A program made the position numbers and the translations under genes. A stretch of 64,000 nt of DNA, taken from positions 119,335-183,334 of the forward strand of contig CBFIAR010000004.1 in the NCBI GenBank assembly GCA_965660625.1. Direction: 5' to 3'. The DNA is from Glaciecola sp965660625 (lineage in GTDB: Bacteria; Pseudomonadota; Gammaproteobacteria; Enterobacterales; Alteromonadaceae). The first letter of the stretch is position 1. Each line of letters starts with the position of its first letter. Positions 37,701-46,929 of this stretch are shown here, in pieces. The notes under the pieces were generated by a model that ran no database searches, was not told where the DNA came from, and worked only from the letters and a program-made list of their open reading frames with translations.

Positions 37701-38123
37701 GTGAAACCTGCCGCGCGACGTAAAGCTAGAGAGCTAGCAGTTCAAGGTTTGTATGGTTGGCAAATGAGTGGCAACCCTATCGAACAGGTAGAACTCAGTA
37801 TTGCTACCACCAATGACATGCACAAAGTGGACATGGAATACTTTCAAGCCCTGTTGCGCGGAGTTGCAGAAAGAACAGAAGAGTTAGATAAAGCGATTAA
37901 GCCTTATCTCGGCCGCCTTCCGGAAGAACTAGATCCGGTCGAAAAAGCAATTTTACGCTTGGCAACATTAGAGCTCGTTGAACGTTTTGATACGCCATTT
38001 AAGGTTGTTATTAACGAGTCAATTGAGTTAGCCAAAACCTTTGGCGCTGAAGAAAGTCATAAGTTTGTTAATGGTGTCTTAGATAAAGCCGTAAAGACAC
38101 TTCGAAAAGACGAAAGAAGCTAA
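37701..38123 (+). CDS. nusB: Transcription antitermination factor NusB
   Basis: Binds boxA RNA with S10 (NusE) during rRNA antitermination. It has 140 residues. N-terminal ARRKARELAVQGLYGWQMS and C-terminal FKVVINESIELAKTFG are diagnostic. It begins with GTG immediately after the ribH stop. A boxA that it would recognise is present in the rRNA leader at 62500-62512. Confidence 0.95.
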   Translation: MKPAARRKARELAVQGLYGWQMSGNPIEQVELSIATTNDMHKVDMEYFQALLRGVAERTEELDKAIKPYLGRLPEELDPVEKAILRLATLELVERFDTPFKVVINESIELAKTFGAEESHKFVNGVLDKAVKTLRKDERS

Positions 38124-38127
38124 TGTA

Positions 38128-39102
38128 GTGAAAGAGTTTGATTTGATTGGTAACTACTTTGCAAAAGGTGGTTATGTTCGCAAAGATGTATTGTTAGGCA
38201 TTGGTGACGATGCTGCAGTTACCACAGCGCCAGCTGGACAATGCCTTGTTACAACCACCGATACACTTGTTGAAGGCGTTCATTTCCTTGCCGATACTGC
38301 GCCAGAGGCCATTGCGCACAAAGCGATAGCAGTCAATCTAAGTGATTTAGCCGCAATGGGTGCAGAGCCTGCTTGGATTAGCTTATCACTTTCTTTGCCC
38401 AGTATTGACGAGAGTTGGGTTAAAGCATTTTCAGAAAAAATCCACAGTTTAAGTCACTATTTTTCATTCCAGCTCATCGGTGGCGATACGGTTCAAGGTC
38501 CTCTTAGTATTACAATAACTGCCCAAGGTTTTATCCCAGACAACAACCACATAACACGCAGTGGTGCAGAGCCTGGCGACTGGTTGCTGGTAACTGGATG
38601 CTTGGGCGATGCTGGTGTTGGCTTAGACATACTCACGCATAAAGTTCAGGTCGGCAATGCAGAGCACGAATCCTATTTAAAAAATCGACATTGGTTTCCA
38701 ACCCCCAGAGTTCTTGCGGGTACAACGCTTAGGCGTGTGGCAACTTCATGTATTGATGTGTCCGACGGCCTTATTCAAGATTTAAATCAAGTGATTTCAC
38801 GCTCTGGCGTTGGTGCTGTAGTGCATCTTGATAAATTACCTATTTCACCAGCATTGGGTGAAAACATCGAAAACTTCATTGATGGTCTTACATATGCAGC
38901 GACAGCGGGCGATGACTATGAGTTGTTGTTTACGGTTCCTGAAGAGCAAAGAGTCTACATTGAAACGGCGCTCGCAAGTTATAACATTCAGGTTACTTGC
39001 ATTGGGCAAATTACGGGTGCAAGCGGTAAGATCGATCTTCGTTTAAACGAACAGCCTTTTGAGTTTGCCTCAAAAAAGATTGGTTTTGAGCACTTTTCTT
39101 AA
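38128..39102 (+). CDS. thiL: Thiamine-monophosphate kinase
   Basis: Phosphorylates thiamine phosphate to thiamine diphosphate. It has 324 residues. GIGDDAAV, TTDTLVEGVHF and the LIGGDTVQGP loop are the conserved nucleotide and metal segments, with CIDVSDGLIQDL and AGDDYELLFT in the C-terminal half. It starts with GTG 4 bases after nusB and overlaps pgpA by one base (TAATG). Confidence 0.95.
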   Translation: MKEFDLIGNYFAKGGYVRKDVLLGIGDDAAVTTAPAGQCLVTTTDTLVEGVHFLADTAPEAIAHKAIAVNLSDLAAMGAEPAWISLSLSLPSIDESWVKAFSEKIHSLSHYFSFQLIGGDTVQGPLSITITAQGFIPDNNHITRSGAEPGDWLLVTGCLGDAGVGLDILTHKVQVGNAEHESYLKNRHWFPTPRVLAGTTLRRVATSCIDVSDGLIQDLNQVISRSGVGAVVHLDKLPISPALGENIENFIDGLTYAATAGDDYELLFTVPEEQRVYIETALASYNIQVTCIGQITGASGKIDLRLNEQPFEFASKKIGFEHFS

Positions 39103-39596
39103 TGGATAAAACCTTACGTCAGCGCGTTAGCATGAAAAATCCAGTGCATTTTTTGGCTTTGGGTTTCGGCACAGGTTTAGTACCTATGATGCCTGGTACC
39201 TCTGGCTCGTTAGCAACTGTTCCCATCTTATACGCCATGAGTTTTGTTACTTTTGACGTGTTTATCACTATTACATTCCTGAGCTTTTTAGTGGGTATCT
39301 ATCTTTGTGGTAAAACAGCGAGAGACTTGAAAATGCATGACCATGGCTCGATTGTATGGGACGAGGTCGTGGGAATGATGGTGACCTTCATTGCTATCCC
39401 AATCAATCCGTTTTCTCTATTGTTGGGTTTTTTGTTGTTTCGCTTTTTCGATATTTTAAAGCCTTGGCCAATTCGTGTGTTCGATAAGCACGTGCATGGT
39501 GGCTTTGGTATTATGATTGACGATATTGTTGCTGGAATCATGGCGTGCGCTTGTTTGCACGGGATATTTTATTTACTGCCAAATATGACAACGTAA
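39102..39596 (+). CDS. pgpA: Phosphatidylglycerophosphatase A
   Basis: Inner-membrane phosphatase that makes phosphatidylglycerol. It has 164 residues and about four hydrophobic segments. PMMPGTSGSLA, DHGSIVWDEVVGM, KPWPIR and GGFGIMIDDIVAG are conserved family segments. It overlaps the thiL stop. A second ATG at 39132 is possible, but the E. coli protein supports the longer form. Confidence 0.93.
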   Translation: MDKTLRQRVSMKNPVHFLALGFGTGLVPMMPGTSGSLATVPILYAMSFVTFDVFITITFLSFLVGIYLCGKTARDLKMHDHGSIVWDEVVGMMVTFIAIPINPFSLLLGFLLFRFFDILKPWPIRVFDKHVHGGFGIMIDDIVAGIMACACLHGIFYLLPNMTT

Positions 39597-39637
39597 CTGG
39601 TTTAGTGTAAATACATCATAACTAATGAGTGCAGACT

Positions 39638-39667
39638 AACAAAGCAATAGGGCTCTATCGCCTTGTT
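39638..39667. terminator. Bidirectional terminator between pgpA and dxs
   Basis: A 12-bp stem with two G-U pairs, AACAAAGCAATA with TATCGCCTTGTT, and a 6-base loop, lies between convergent genes. Confidence 0.5.
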
Positions 39668-39672
39668 GTAGA

Positions 39673-41532
39673 TTAATTATTTTCTGCAATTACCGCTAAA
39701 ATACCTTTGGTATCCAAGCCTAACTCAGCATACATTTCTTGCTGAGTACCTTGCATAATGAACTCATCTGGCAAGCCTAATTGTACCAAGTTGGGCGTTA
39801 GCTTATGTTTAAATAAAGCTTCGGCGACACCACCGCCGGCACCACCAGCAATCGCTCCATCTTCGAGTGTGATGAGTAACTCATGTTGCTTAGCCGCTTC
39901 AACTAAAGCGTCTTCATCAAGCGGCTTTACAAAGCGCATATCAATTAAAGTCGCATCTATTTGTTCAGCTGCTTCAGTTGCATAGGGCATTAATGTGCCG
40001 AAATTAAGAATCGCGACTTTTTGACCTTTTCTAATGGTTCTGGCTTTTCCAATTTCTAATAATTGCATTTTGCCTGTGGCATCAATACCTGACCCTGAAC
40101 CTCTTGGATATCGCACAGCGGCTGGTTTATTTGCTTTATGACCCGTGTATAACATATTGCGGCATTCTAGCTCGTCCGATGGTGTCATGATAATGATGTT
40201 TGGAATACAGCGAAGGAAGCTAATATCAAAAGCTCCTTGGTGAGTTGGGCCGTCTGCGCCAACCAATCCTGCGCGGTCGATTGCAAATAGAACAGGCAAG
40301 TTTTGGATCGCCACGTCATGTATTAGCTGATCGTATGCCCGTTGTAAAAAGGTAGAGTAAATTGCAACAACAGTATTTTTCCCCTCTCGAGCCATGCCTG
40401 CGGCAAGTGTGACGGCATGCTGTTCAGCAATCGCTACATCAAAATATTGCTCTGGAAAACGTTGTGAAAACTCCACCATACCAGAGCCCTCGCGCATCGC
40501 AGGCGTAATAGCCATTAAATCCGGATCTACATTGGCCATGTCGCATAACCATTTACCAAATATCGCAGAGAAGTTGGGTGAGCTAGGCACTGATTTAGGT
40601 AATTTTTGCTCTAAGTGATTAAATCGGGGCACTGCATGCCATTTAATTGGGTCTTGCTCTGCAAGTTCGTAGCCTTTGCCTTTCTTGGTCACTACATGCA
40701 AAATTTTAGGTCCCGACATTTTGCGCATATTAGCCAGGGTATCAACGACAGCAAGAACGTCATGACCATCAATTGGGCCAAAATAATTAAAACCCAATTC
40801 TTCGAAAATCGTCCCCGGCACGACCATGCCTTTTAGGTGTTCTTCCGCTCTACTCGCAAATTCTCTAATAGGTGGCAATGTACTTAAAATTTTCTTGCCA
40901 CCATCTCTGATGCTATTAAAAAAAGTGCCTGTTAATAGGCGAGCTAAATGACTGTTTAACGCGCCAACGTTCTCAGATATCGACATTTCGTTATCGTTTA
41001 AAACAACGACCATATCTTTACCTATATCGCCGGCATGATTCAGTGCCTCAAACGCTAACCCAGCAGTCATTGCACCGTCACCAATAATAGCCACGACTTT
41101 GCGGCCCTTGTTTTCTTGTTCAGCTGCGATAGCCATACCCAGAGCTGCACTAATGGATGTAGAGGAATGACCAACAGCAAATGTGTCATATTCACTTTCA
41201 GGTGGCCAAGGGAAGGGATGAAGACCGCCTTTTTGACGAATGGTGGTCATGCGGTCACGCCTTCCGGTTAATATTTTATGCGGATAAGCTTGATGACCCA
41301 CGTCCCATACGACACGGTCGAACGGTGTATTGTATACATAATGAAGCGCGACGGTTAATTCAACGGTACCAAGACCTGAGGCGAAGTGACCGCTGCTTAA
41401 ACTAACACTGTCAAGCAAATAGCGACGCAGTTCGTTTGCAATTTTAGTCAAAGAGTCTTTGGGTAATTTGCGCAACTCTTCTGGAATATTTGCTTTCGCT
41501 AAGTTTGGATAGTCAGCTAGGTTTAACGTCAT
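39673..41532 (-). CDS. dxs: 1-deoxy-D-xylulose-5-phosphate synthase
   Basis: Thiamine-diphosphate enzyme that starts the MEP isoprenoid pathway. It has 619 residues. The ThDP motif is GDGAMTAG ending in the metal-binding ND (VVLNDNEMSIS). The transketolase central domain has VAIAEQHAVTLAAG, and RAGLVGADGPTHQG follows. ispA lies 145 bases upstream, so it may have its own promoter or share the xseB-ispA transcript. Confidence 0.96.
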   Translation of the reverse strand: MTLNLADYPNLAKANIPEELRKLPKDSLTKIANELRRYLLDSVSLSSGHFASGLGTVELTVALHYVYNTPFDRVVWDVGHQAYPHKILTGRRDRMTTIRQKGGLHPFPWPPESEYDTFAVGHSSTSISAALGMAIAAEQENKGRKVVAIIGDGAMTAGLAFEALNHAGDIGKDMVVVLNDNEMSISENVGALNSHLARLLTGTFFNSIRDGGKKILSTLPPIREFASRAEEHLKGMVVPGTIFEELGFNYFGPIDGHDVLAVVDTLANMRKMSGPKILHVVTKKGKGYELAEQDPIKWHAVPRFNHLEQKLPKSVPSSPNFSAIFGKWLCDMANVDPDLMAITPAMREGSGMVEFSQRFPEQYFDVAIAEQHAVTLAAGMAREGKNTVVAIYSTFLQRAYDQLIHDVAIQNLPVLFAIDRAGLVGADGPTHQGAFDISFLRCIPNIIIMTPSDELECRNMLYTGHKANKPAAVRYPRGSGSGIDATGKMQLLEIGKARTIRKGQKVAILNFGTLMPYATEAAEQIDATLIDMRFVKPLDEDALVEAAKQHELLITLEDGAIAGGAGGGVAEALFKHKLTPNLVQLGLPDEFIMQGTQQEMYAELGLDTKGILAVIAENN

Positions 41533-41677
41533 TATTTCTTTTATCTTCTGTCAGTGATACCGCTTACTCAGGCAATTGTAGCATTGTTGATGAGTAACAA
41601 AGGTGTCTATTTCTGTCGGTAAATCATTTGCTTAGCGGTGCACTCGGCATTTATAAGCAAGAAACTTGGTTTAAGTA

Positions 41678-42592
41678 CTAGTAATCTCGCGACACCAAAA
41701 AGTCCGTAAACACTTTTAATTGGTCTGTATTGTAGGGCAAAGAGGCGATGGCTTGAAGTGCTTCATTGTGTAGCATTTGCAAAAAGCTCTGCGACCCCTC
41801 TAAACCAAGGTGTGACACGAATGTATTTTTATTTAAATTAGCATCTGAACCTTGGGGTTTGCCTAACGTTTTGCTATCCGAGATGACGTCCAAAATGTCG
41901 TCTTGTACTTGAAAAGCGAGGCCAATCTTGCTGGCGTATTTTTGCAATAGTTGAATATGTTCATCGGGTATATTGGGCGCAAGTATGGCGCCTAACGACA
42001 CGCAAGCGCTAAGCAATGCACCTGTCTTTAGTTGATGAAGCTCAGTTAACTTTTCTAACGATATTTCGTGACCGGTGGCGAGTAAATCAATGCTTTGACC
42101 GGCACACATACCGTTCATGCCAGACGCTTTCGCGATTATTTTTGCCATATCAACGCGCTTTGCTAAATTGTCTTTTGACAAGGGGTAATTCAATACAATT
42201 TCAAAAGCGAGGGTTTGTAGTGCATCGCCAGCTAAAATGGCTGTCGCTTCACCGAACTGTATGTGATTTGTCGGCTTGCCGCGGCGCAGGGCGTCATCGT
42301 CCATAGCGGGTAAGTCGTCATGAATTAATGAGTAGGCGTGTATGCATTCAATCGACATACTCGCCACATCAAGATCGTCTGCATTAGCATTCAGCATATT
42401 TCCAACTATTGATAACAGCATAGGTCGCATGCGTTTGCCACCGCTAAAAACACTGTATTTCATTGCTGCTATAAGTTCATCAGCAGTTTGGGTTTGCTGA
42501 TCGATAAATACACTTAGCTTGCTATCGATTCGTGTTTGTACATCTTGTTGAATGCTCGACAGAGGCAAAACTGAGGGGGAAATTGAGGGCAT
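41678..42592 (-). CDS. ispA: Farnesyl diphosphate synthase
   Basis: Makes geranyl and farnesyl diphosphate from IPP and DMAPP. It has 304 residues. The first Asp-rich motif is HDDLPAMDDDALRRG and the second QVQDDILDV. The bulky residues before the first motif (YSLI) suit a C15 chain length. It starts 5 bases after the xseB stop codon. The order xseB-ispA-dxs is conserved in gammaproteobacteria. Confidence 0.94.
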   Translation of the reverse strand: MPSISPSVLPLSSIQQDVQTRIDSKLSVFIDQQTQTADELIAAMKYSVFSGGKRMRPMLLSIVGNMLNANADDLDVASMSIECIHAYSLIHDDLPAMDDDALRRGKPTNHIQFGEATAILAGDALQTLAFEIVLNYPLSKDNLAKRVDMAKIIAKASGMNGMCAGQSIDLLATGHEISLEKLTELHQLKTGALLSACVSLGAILAPNIPDEHIQLLQKYASKIGLAFQVQDDILDVISDSKTLGKPQGSDANLNKNTFVSHLGLEGSQSFLQMLHNEALQAIASLPYNTDQLKVFTDFLVSRDY

Positions 42593-42597
42593 CCTTG

Positions 42598-42831
42598 TTA
42601 CAGCTCATCGCTTTCGAAATCAACCAGTGTTTCGTTACCATTAGATTGCATCAATATTTGGACTTTCTGTTCAGCGGCCTTAAGTTGCTGCTGGCTTTGT
42701 CTGGCCAACTGGATACCGCGTTCGAACTTCTTCAAAGAATCTTCCAATGGAATGTCGCCTTTTTCCATTTCGACGACAATTTCTTCGAGCTCTTGCATGG
42801 CTTCTTCAAATGATGTTTTTTGATCTGTCAT
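42598..42831 (-). CDS. xseB: Exodeoxyribonuclease VII small subunit
   Basis: Small helical partner of XseA in exonuclease VII. It has 77 residues. SFEEAMQELEEIVVEMEKG and LEDSLKKFERGIQLA are the conserved helices. The frame runs further upstream to 42927, but the ATG at 42831 gives the E. coli-like N-terminus. It begins the xseB-ispA-dxs run and is divergent from pomA. Confidence 0.93.
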   Translation of the reverse strand: MTDQKTSFEEAMQELEEIVVEMEKGDIPLEDSLKKFERGIQLARQSQQQLKAAEQKVQILMQSNGNETLVDFESDEL

Positions 42832-43093
42832 TAAGTTAATTTTTTTAGTAAATGCTTGCTGAGAACCATAACTGAGGCGCGATTCAAGGTCAATTAATTT
42901 GCCTAAATATGCGCAAATATATTCCATAGTAAGTAAAGCTTTTGCTATTTATGCCGTTAATACTTTTGCAGACTGTGGTGAGTCCAAAATACAAAGGTAT
43001 TGAATCCGATACTGCGATTTTGAACGTTACGGGTAAACTGCAGAGCAGCAACACTATGAATTTTCTAAAAAGCAATTTTAATAGGAGTGAAAC

Positions 43094-43855
43094 GTGGATT
43101 TAGCAACCCTCATAGGTATGATTGGTGCCATAGGTTTTGTCGTAATGGCAATGATCTTAGGTGGCGATTTAGGGATGTTTTTCAATGTACCCTCGGTTCT
43201 GATTGTTTTTGGTGGCTCTATATTTGTTGTTCTCTCACAATATCCACTTGGGCAGTTTCTAGGCGCTGGCAAAGTGGCCGGAAAAGCGTTTATGTTCAAA
43301 ATTCAAGCCCCTGAAGAGTTGATCCATAAGATTGTTGAAATGGCTGATGCAGCAAGGAAGGGCGGGTTTTTAGCATTAGAAGAAGCTGTTATCGACAACG
43401 CATTTATGCAAAAAGGCGTCGATATGCTGGTTGACGGTCACGATGTCGAAGTTGTTAGAACAACGATGGGTAAGGACATAATTAATACATCTGAGCGACA
43501 TGATGCTGGCTCGGTCATTTTTAAATCTCTGGGTGATGTTGCGCCAGCGATGGGAATGATCGGCACCTTGGTTGGTTTGGTCGCGATGCTATCAAATATG
43601 GACGATCCAAAAGCAATTGGGCCAGCAATGGCGGTTGCGCTTTTGACAACACTCTATGGTGCCTTTCTCGCTAACATTGTGTGTTTGCCTATCGCATTTA
43701 AATTAACCGTGCGAGCTGCGCAAGAGAAGCTTAATCAAAGTCTTATTCTGGATGGTATCTTGGGTATTGCTGATGGTCAAAATCCACGCGTAATTGAAGG
43801 TGTATTAAAAGGGTATATTGCCGAAGGTAAGCGCGGTACTGGAGAGACAGAATAG
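43094..43855 (+). CDS. pomA: Flagellar motor stator protein PomA
   Basis: Sodium-type stator subunit with four transmembrane helices, 253 residues. The N-terminus DLATLIGMIGAIGFV and the third-helix region GDVAPAMGMIGTLVGLVAML match PomA of Vibrio. The cytoplasmic loop holds charged residues that contact FliG. It starts with GTG after AGGAG and overlaps pomB. The order dxs-ispA-xseB/pomA-pomB is the one known in Vibrio. Confidence 0.94.
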   Translation: MDLATLIGMIGAIGFVVMAMILGGDLGMFFNVPSVLIVFGGSIFVVLSQYPLGQFLGAGKVAGKAFMFKIQAPEELIHKIVEMADAARKGGFLALEEAVIDNAFMQKGVDMLVDGHDVEVVRTTMGKDIINTSERHDAGSVIFKSLGDVAPAMGMIGTLVGLVAMLSNMDDPKAIGPAMAVALLTTLYGAFLANIVCLPIAFKLTVRAAQEKLNQSLILDGILGIADGQNPRVIEGVLKGYIAEGKRGTGETE

Positions 43856-44778
43856 TGGATGACGAATGCCCAAAATGTCCTCCTGAAGGATTACCTGCGT
43901 GGATGGGCACCTTCGCTGACTTGATGTCACTGTTAATGTGCTTTTTTGTACTATTACTTTCATTTTCTGAAATGGACGTGAGAAAATTTAAACAGATAGC
44001 AGGTTCGATGAAGTTTGCATTTGGTGTTCAAAATAAAATTGAATTAAAAGATATTCCAAAAGGTACTAGCGTTATTGCAATGGAGTTTCGTCCGGGTAAA
44101 CCAGATCCAACACCTATCGAAACAGTTCAACAAATCACCCAAGAAATTACCAAACCGATGTTGAACTTCCAAGACGGTGAGGAAGACAATGCAGGTGGCC
44201 GACAAAAGCAACGTGGTACCTTCAGAGGTGGCCAATCATCGCAAACTGCCGCGCAAACTGCGGCAGCGGCAGCTGCAGCCTCAAGCAAAGATCAAACAGA
44301 AAAAAACACAAAAAAAATACAAGATTTATTGCAAAAAGAAATTAAAGATGGGGCAGTTGATGTTGAAAACCTCGGGCAACAAATTGTTATTCGGATAAGA
44401 GAAAACGGTTCATTTTCAGCCGGCTCTGCCTTTTTACAACCGCAATTTAAACCGATAATTCGTGAAGTTGGTGTCTTACTCGCAGAAATGCCGGGGGAAA
44501 TAGAAGTGACTGGACACAGTGATAGTGTGCAAATTTCCAATGAACTGTATCGCTCAAACTGGGATTTGTCAGCTCAAAGAGCGGTTGCTGTTGCTGAAGA
44601 ACTGCGAAAAGCACGTGGATTTGATGAAAGCAGAATGAAAATCGTTGGGAAAGCTGCTACGCAACCCATTGAAGAAGACGATACACCAGAATCTCGTAAC
44701 AAAAACAGGCGTGTTGAAATATCAATTATGCAGGGTAAGCCTAAGTTTTCAGACCCCATATCAGTGCTAGAAAATTAA
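43855..44778 (+). CDS. pomB: Flagellar motor stator protein PomB
   Basis: Stator subunit with one transmembrane helix and a peptidoglycan-binding OmpA domain, 307 residues. The ion-binding Asp is Asp22 in FADLMSLLMCFFVLLLSF, and the neighbouring Cys is typical of sodium-type PomB. A plug/linker with an Ala-rich run (about 135-145) follows, and then the OmpA domain with VTGHSD, YRSNWDLSAQRAV and NRRVEISI. It starts with GTG overlapping the pomA stop by one base. Confidence 0.94.
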   Translation: MDDECPKCPPEGLPAWMGTFADLMSLLMCFFVLLLSFSEMDVRKFKQIAGSMKFAFGVQNKIELKDIPKGTSVIAMEFRPGKPDPTPIETVQQITQEITKPMLNFQDGEEDNAGGRQKQRGTFRGGQSSQTAAQTAAAAAAASSKDQTEKNTKKIQDLLQKEIKDGAVDVENLGQQIVIRIRENGSFSAGSAFLQPQFKPIIREVGVLLAEMPGEIEVTGHSDSVQISNELYRSNWDLSAQRAVAVAEELRKARGFDESRMKIVGKAATQPIEEDDTPESRNKNRRVEISIMQGKPKFSDPISVLEN

Positions 44779-44850
44779 GTTCATTGCGTCTACGAAAAAG
44801 TGTAGGAGCAGAGGGGCAATTAAACACCATACTGCACTTACTAATGCAAG

Positions 44851-44876
44851 AAAGCCCTAATTGTTCTGGCTTTTTT
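44851..44876 (+). terminator. Terminator after pomB
   Basis: The stem AAAGCC / GGCTTT with an 11-base loop is followed by a run of Ts. It lies between pomB and convergent cfa. Confidence 0.65.
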
Positions 44877-44902
44877 GGTAAATGAACGTCATTTGAATGG
44901 TA

Positions 44903-46159
44903 TCAAGAACGCACTAAGGGCGCGCGGTAGTGTGGCTTGCTAATGACCAATTGAACCGTACTAATTGCGCGTTCTAAAAATCCACCTTCGCAGTAATTTA
45001 GATAATATTGCCACATACGAGCGAAACGTTCGTCGTATCCGTCTTTTTCAAGCAATTCTTTGTTTGCTTCGAATGCTAGATGCCAGTCGTGTAGAGTCCT
45101 AGCATAATCTAAACCAATATCATGTAAGTCACGAATATTCATGTCTGTACATTTTTTCAAAAACGTATTAATAGAAAATTGAGAAGGTAAAAAGCCGCCA
45201 GGAAATATATGTTTCTGAATGAAATCGACACTGTCAGAGTAGCTGTCATAGCGACGGTCATCAATTGTAATTGCTTGCAAAAGCATGAGACCGTTTGGCT
45301 TTAGTAACGAAGAGCACTTCTCAAAAAAATTGCCTAAATAGGCTTTACCGACTGCTTCTATCATTTCTATTGAAACTAATTTGTCAAATTTACCTTCTAG
45401 TAAACGATAGTCTTTTTTCAATAAGGTAATTTTTTCATTCAAACCTTCTGTACTTACCCATTCCTGCGCATAGGCGTATTGTTCATCAGAAATCGTAGTG
45501 GTAGTGACTCTACAGCCGTAGTGCTTTGCTGCGTAAATCGCTAAACCACCCCAGCCTGTGCCTATTTCGATCAAATGGTCTTTGTCAGAAAGCTGCAACT
45601 TGTCGCAAATTGAGCGTAGCTTATTTTCTTGAGCTTCTGCTAAGGTGGCTTCGGGAGAGGGATAAATAGCTGCTGAGTACATCATTGAAGGGTCTAAAAA
45701 CTTTTCATACAGTTTGTTACCCAGATCGTAATGAGCTGAGATGTTTTTCTTGGCCTGCTCACGTGAGTTGCGTCGCATAAAGTGCTGTACTTTTAGCACC
45801 GGCATTGTGACCCATTTGAATTTATTTTCCCATTCGTCCAAGGTGCTTAGATTGCGTGCGAAAATGCGAATGACATTAGTTAAACTTGGCGTTGTCCACC
45901 ATCCGTCGGTAAATGTTTCACCTGATGCAACGCTGCCTCCTAGCACTAAACGTTTGTATGCACGAGGGTCGATGATATTGACTTCTGCATGCAAATCTTG
46001 GTGCGGGTTACCACACTGTGCAACCAATCGCCCATTTTCTTTTAACGTTAAGTGCCCCTCAGGCATATTTTGCATCGCTTTAACAAAAAGCTGCCGATAA
46101 GTACGGTCCATAAATGTCATTGAATCCGTATTTTGTATTGTTTGTTCGCCATGTGACAT
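44903..46159 (-). CDS. cfa: Cyclopropane-fatty-acyl-phospholipid synthase family methyltransferase
   Basis: SAM-dependent methyltransferase of 418 residues acting on unsaturated acyl chains of membrane phospholipids. The SAM motif is EIGTGWGGLAIYAA near residue 200, preceded by SAHYDLGNKLYEKFLD and followed by VSIEMIEAVG. It ends a five-gene operon controlled, by inference, by the ECF/ChrR pair. In Rhodobacter a related CFA-like gene in a ChrR regulon takes part in furan fatty acid formation, so the product may not be a plain cyclopropane ring. Confidence 0.88.
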   Translation of the reverse strand: MSHGEQTIQNTDSMTFMDRTYRQLFVKAMQNMPEGHLTLKENGRLVAQCGNPHQDLHAEVNIIDPRAYKRLVLGGSVASGETFTDGWWTTPSLTNVIRIFARNLSTLDEWENKFKWVTMPVLKVQHFMRRNSREQAKKNISAHYDLGNKLYEKFLDPSMMYSAAIYPSPEATLAEAQENKLRSICDKLQLSDKDHLIEIGTGWGGLAIYAAKHYGCRVTTTTISDEQYAYAQEWVSTEGLNEKITLLKKDYRLLEGKFDKLVSIEMIEAVGKAYLGNFFEKCSSLLKPNGLMLLQAITIDDRRYDSYSDSVDFIQKHIFPGGFLPSQFSINTFLKKCTDMNIRDLHDIGLDYARTLHDWHLAFEANKELLEKDGYDERFARMWQYYLNYCEGGFLERAISTVQLVISKPHYRAPLVRS

Positions 46160-46173
46160 ATCTATTCCTTACC

Positions 46174-46929
46174 TCATGGATGCATATAAATTGGAACGCG
46201 TTTAAAAAATAGCTTAATTGCTTGCCAATAAATCCCCGCAACCGTTTTTAAGGTCATACTAGGAATACTGAGTAAAGCGCCACGCAGTGTTTTTGTTGTT
46301 AGAGGCTGCCTTTGTAAATTAAGAGCCGCTTCGAAATGTTTTGATTTCTTTATACACGCAAGATGCAATCTTAGATTTTCATTTGGTTGTTTTATTTTCC
46401 ATTGGTAGGTCATGTCCATGGGATTGAATGGCGAAACGTGAAATTTCTTATCGCAATCTTCTTGTTTAGCTAAATCTACCAAGTAATGATGTCTTTTGTT
46501 CCATGGCGTATTACTCACCTCAGCCAGCATATGAGTATAAAGTCCTGCTGCATTTCTAAGATAATAAAAATTAACTGGGCTAAAATACCAACCAAATGTG
46601 CGGACTTGTCCGAGAAAGTAAACGTCACCTGAGAGTGTGGATCCGTTTAACTCTGACATTCTTGCAATAACAGAGGACTCTAATGTTTGCGCTGGATCCC
46701 CTAAGTAATCATTACGAATAAATTTAACCGGACTGAAACCCTTTAGTTTATTCGAAAAGCCTTTCACGTTAGCATCTAATTGTTCTATTTCTTTTAACTT
46801 TAACCAGTACAAATAAATCTTGTAGTTGAAGCGGTGTATTTTTGGCAGGAAGCGCTGATGATGAACAATTCCTGTATACAAAGCAGACTCTGTTTGTTGA
46901 TAAGCTGTATTTACACTTCGCTGATGCAT
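46174..46929 (-). CDS. DUF1365 domain protein
   Basis: Protein of 251 residues. The N-terminal ALYTGIVHHQRFLPKIHRF and the middle FGWYFSPVNFYYL with FHVSPFNPMDMTYQW are the recognised DUF1365 segments. Biochemical function is unknown. It is regularly found between an FAD amine oxidase-like gene and a CFA-like methyltransferase, so a role in acyl-chain modification is likely. It overlaps the FAD gene by one base, with cfa 14 bases downstream. Confidence 0.88.
   Translation of the reverse strand: MHQRSVNTAYQQTESALYTGIVHHQRFLPKIHRFNYKIYLYWLKLKEIEQLDANVKGFSNKLKGFSPVKFIRNDYLGDPAQTLESSVIARMSELNGSTLSGDVYFLGQVRTFGWYFSPVNFYYLRNAAGLYTHMLAEVSNTPWNKRHHYLVDLAKQEDCDKKFHVSPFNPMDMTYQWKIKQPNENLRLHLACIKKSKHFEAALNLQRQPLTTKTLRGALLSIPSMTLKTVAGIYWQAIKLFFKRVPIYMHP

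Noticed and set aside
44240..44340. A-rich and Ala-codon repeats in pomB considered as a frameshift or repeat artefact.
   Set aside because: The frame stays open and the region corresponds to the variable plug/linker of PomB, which tolerates low-complexity sequence.
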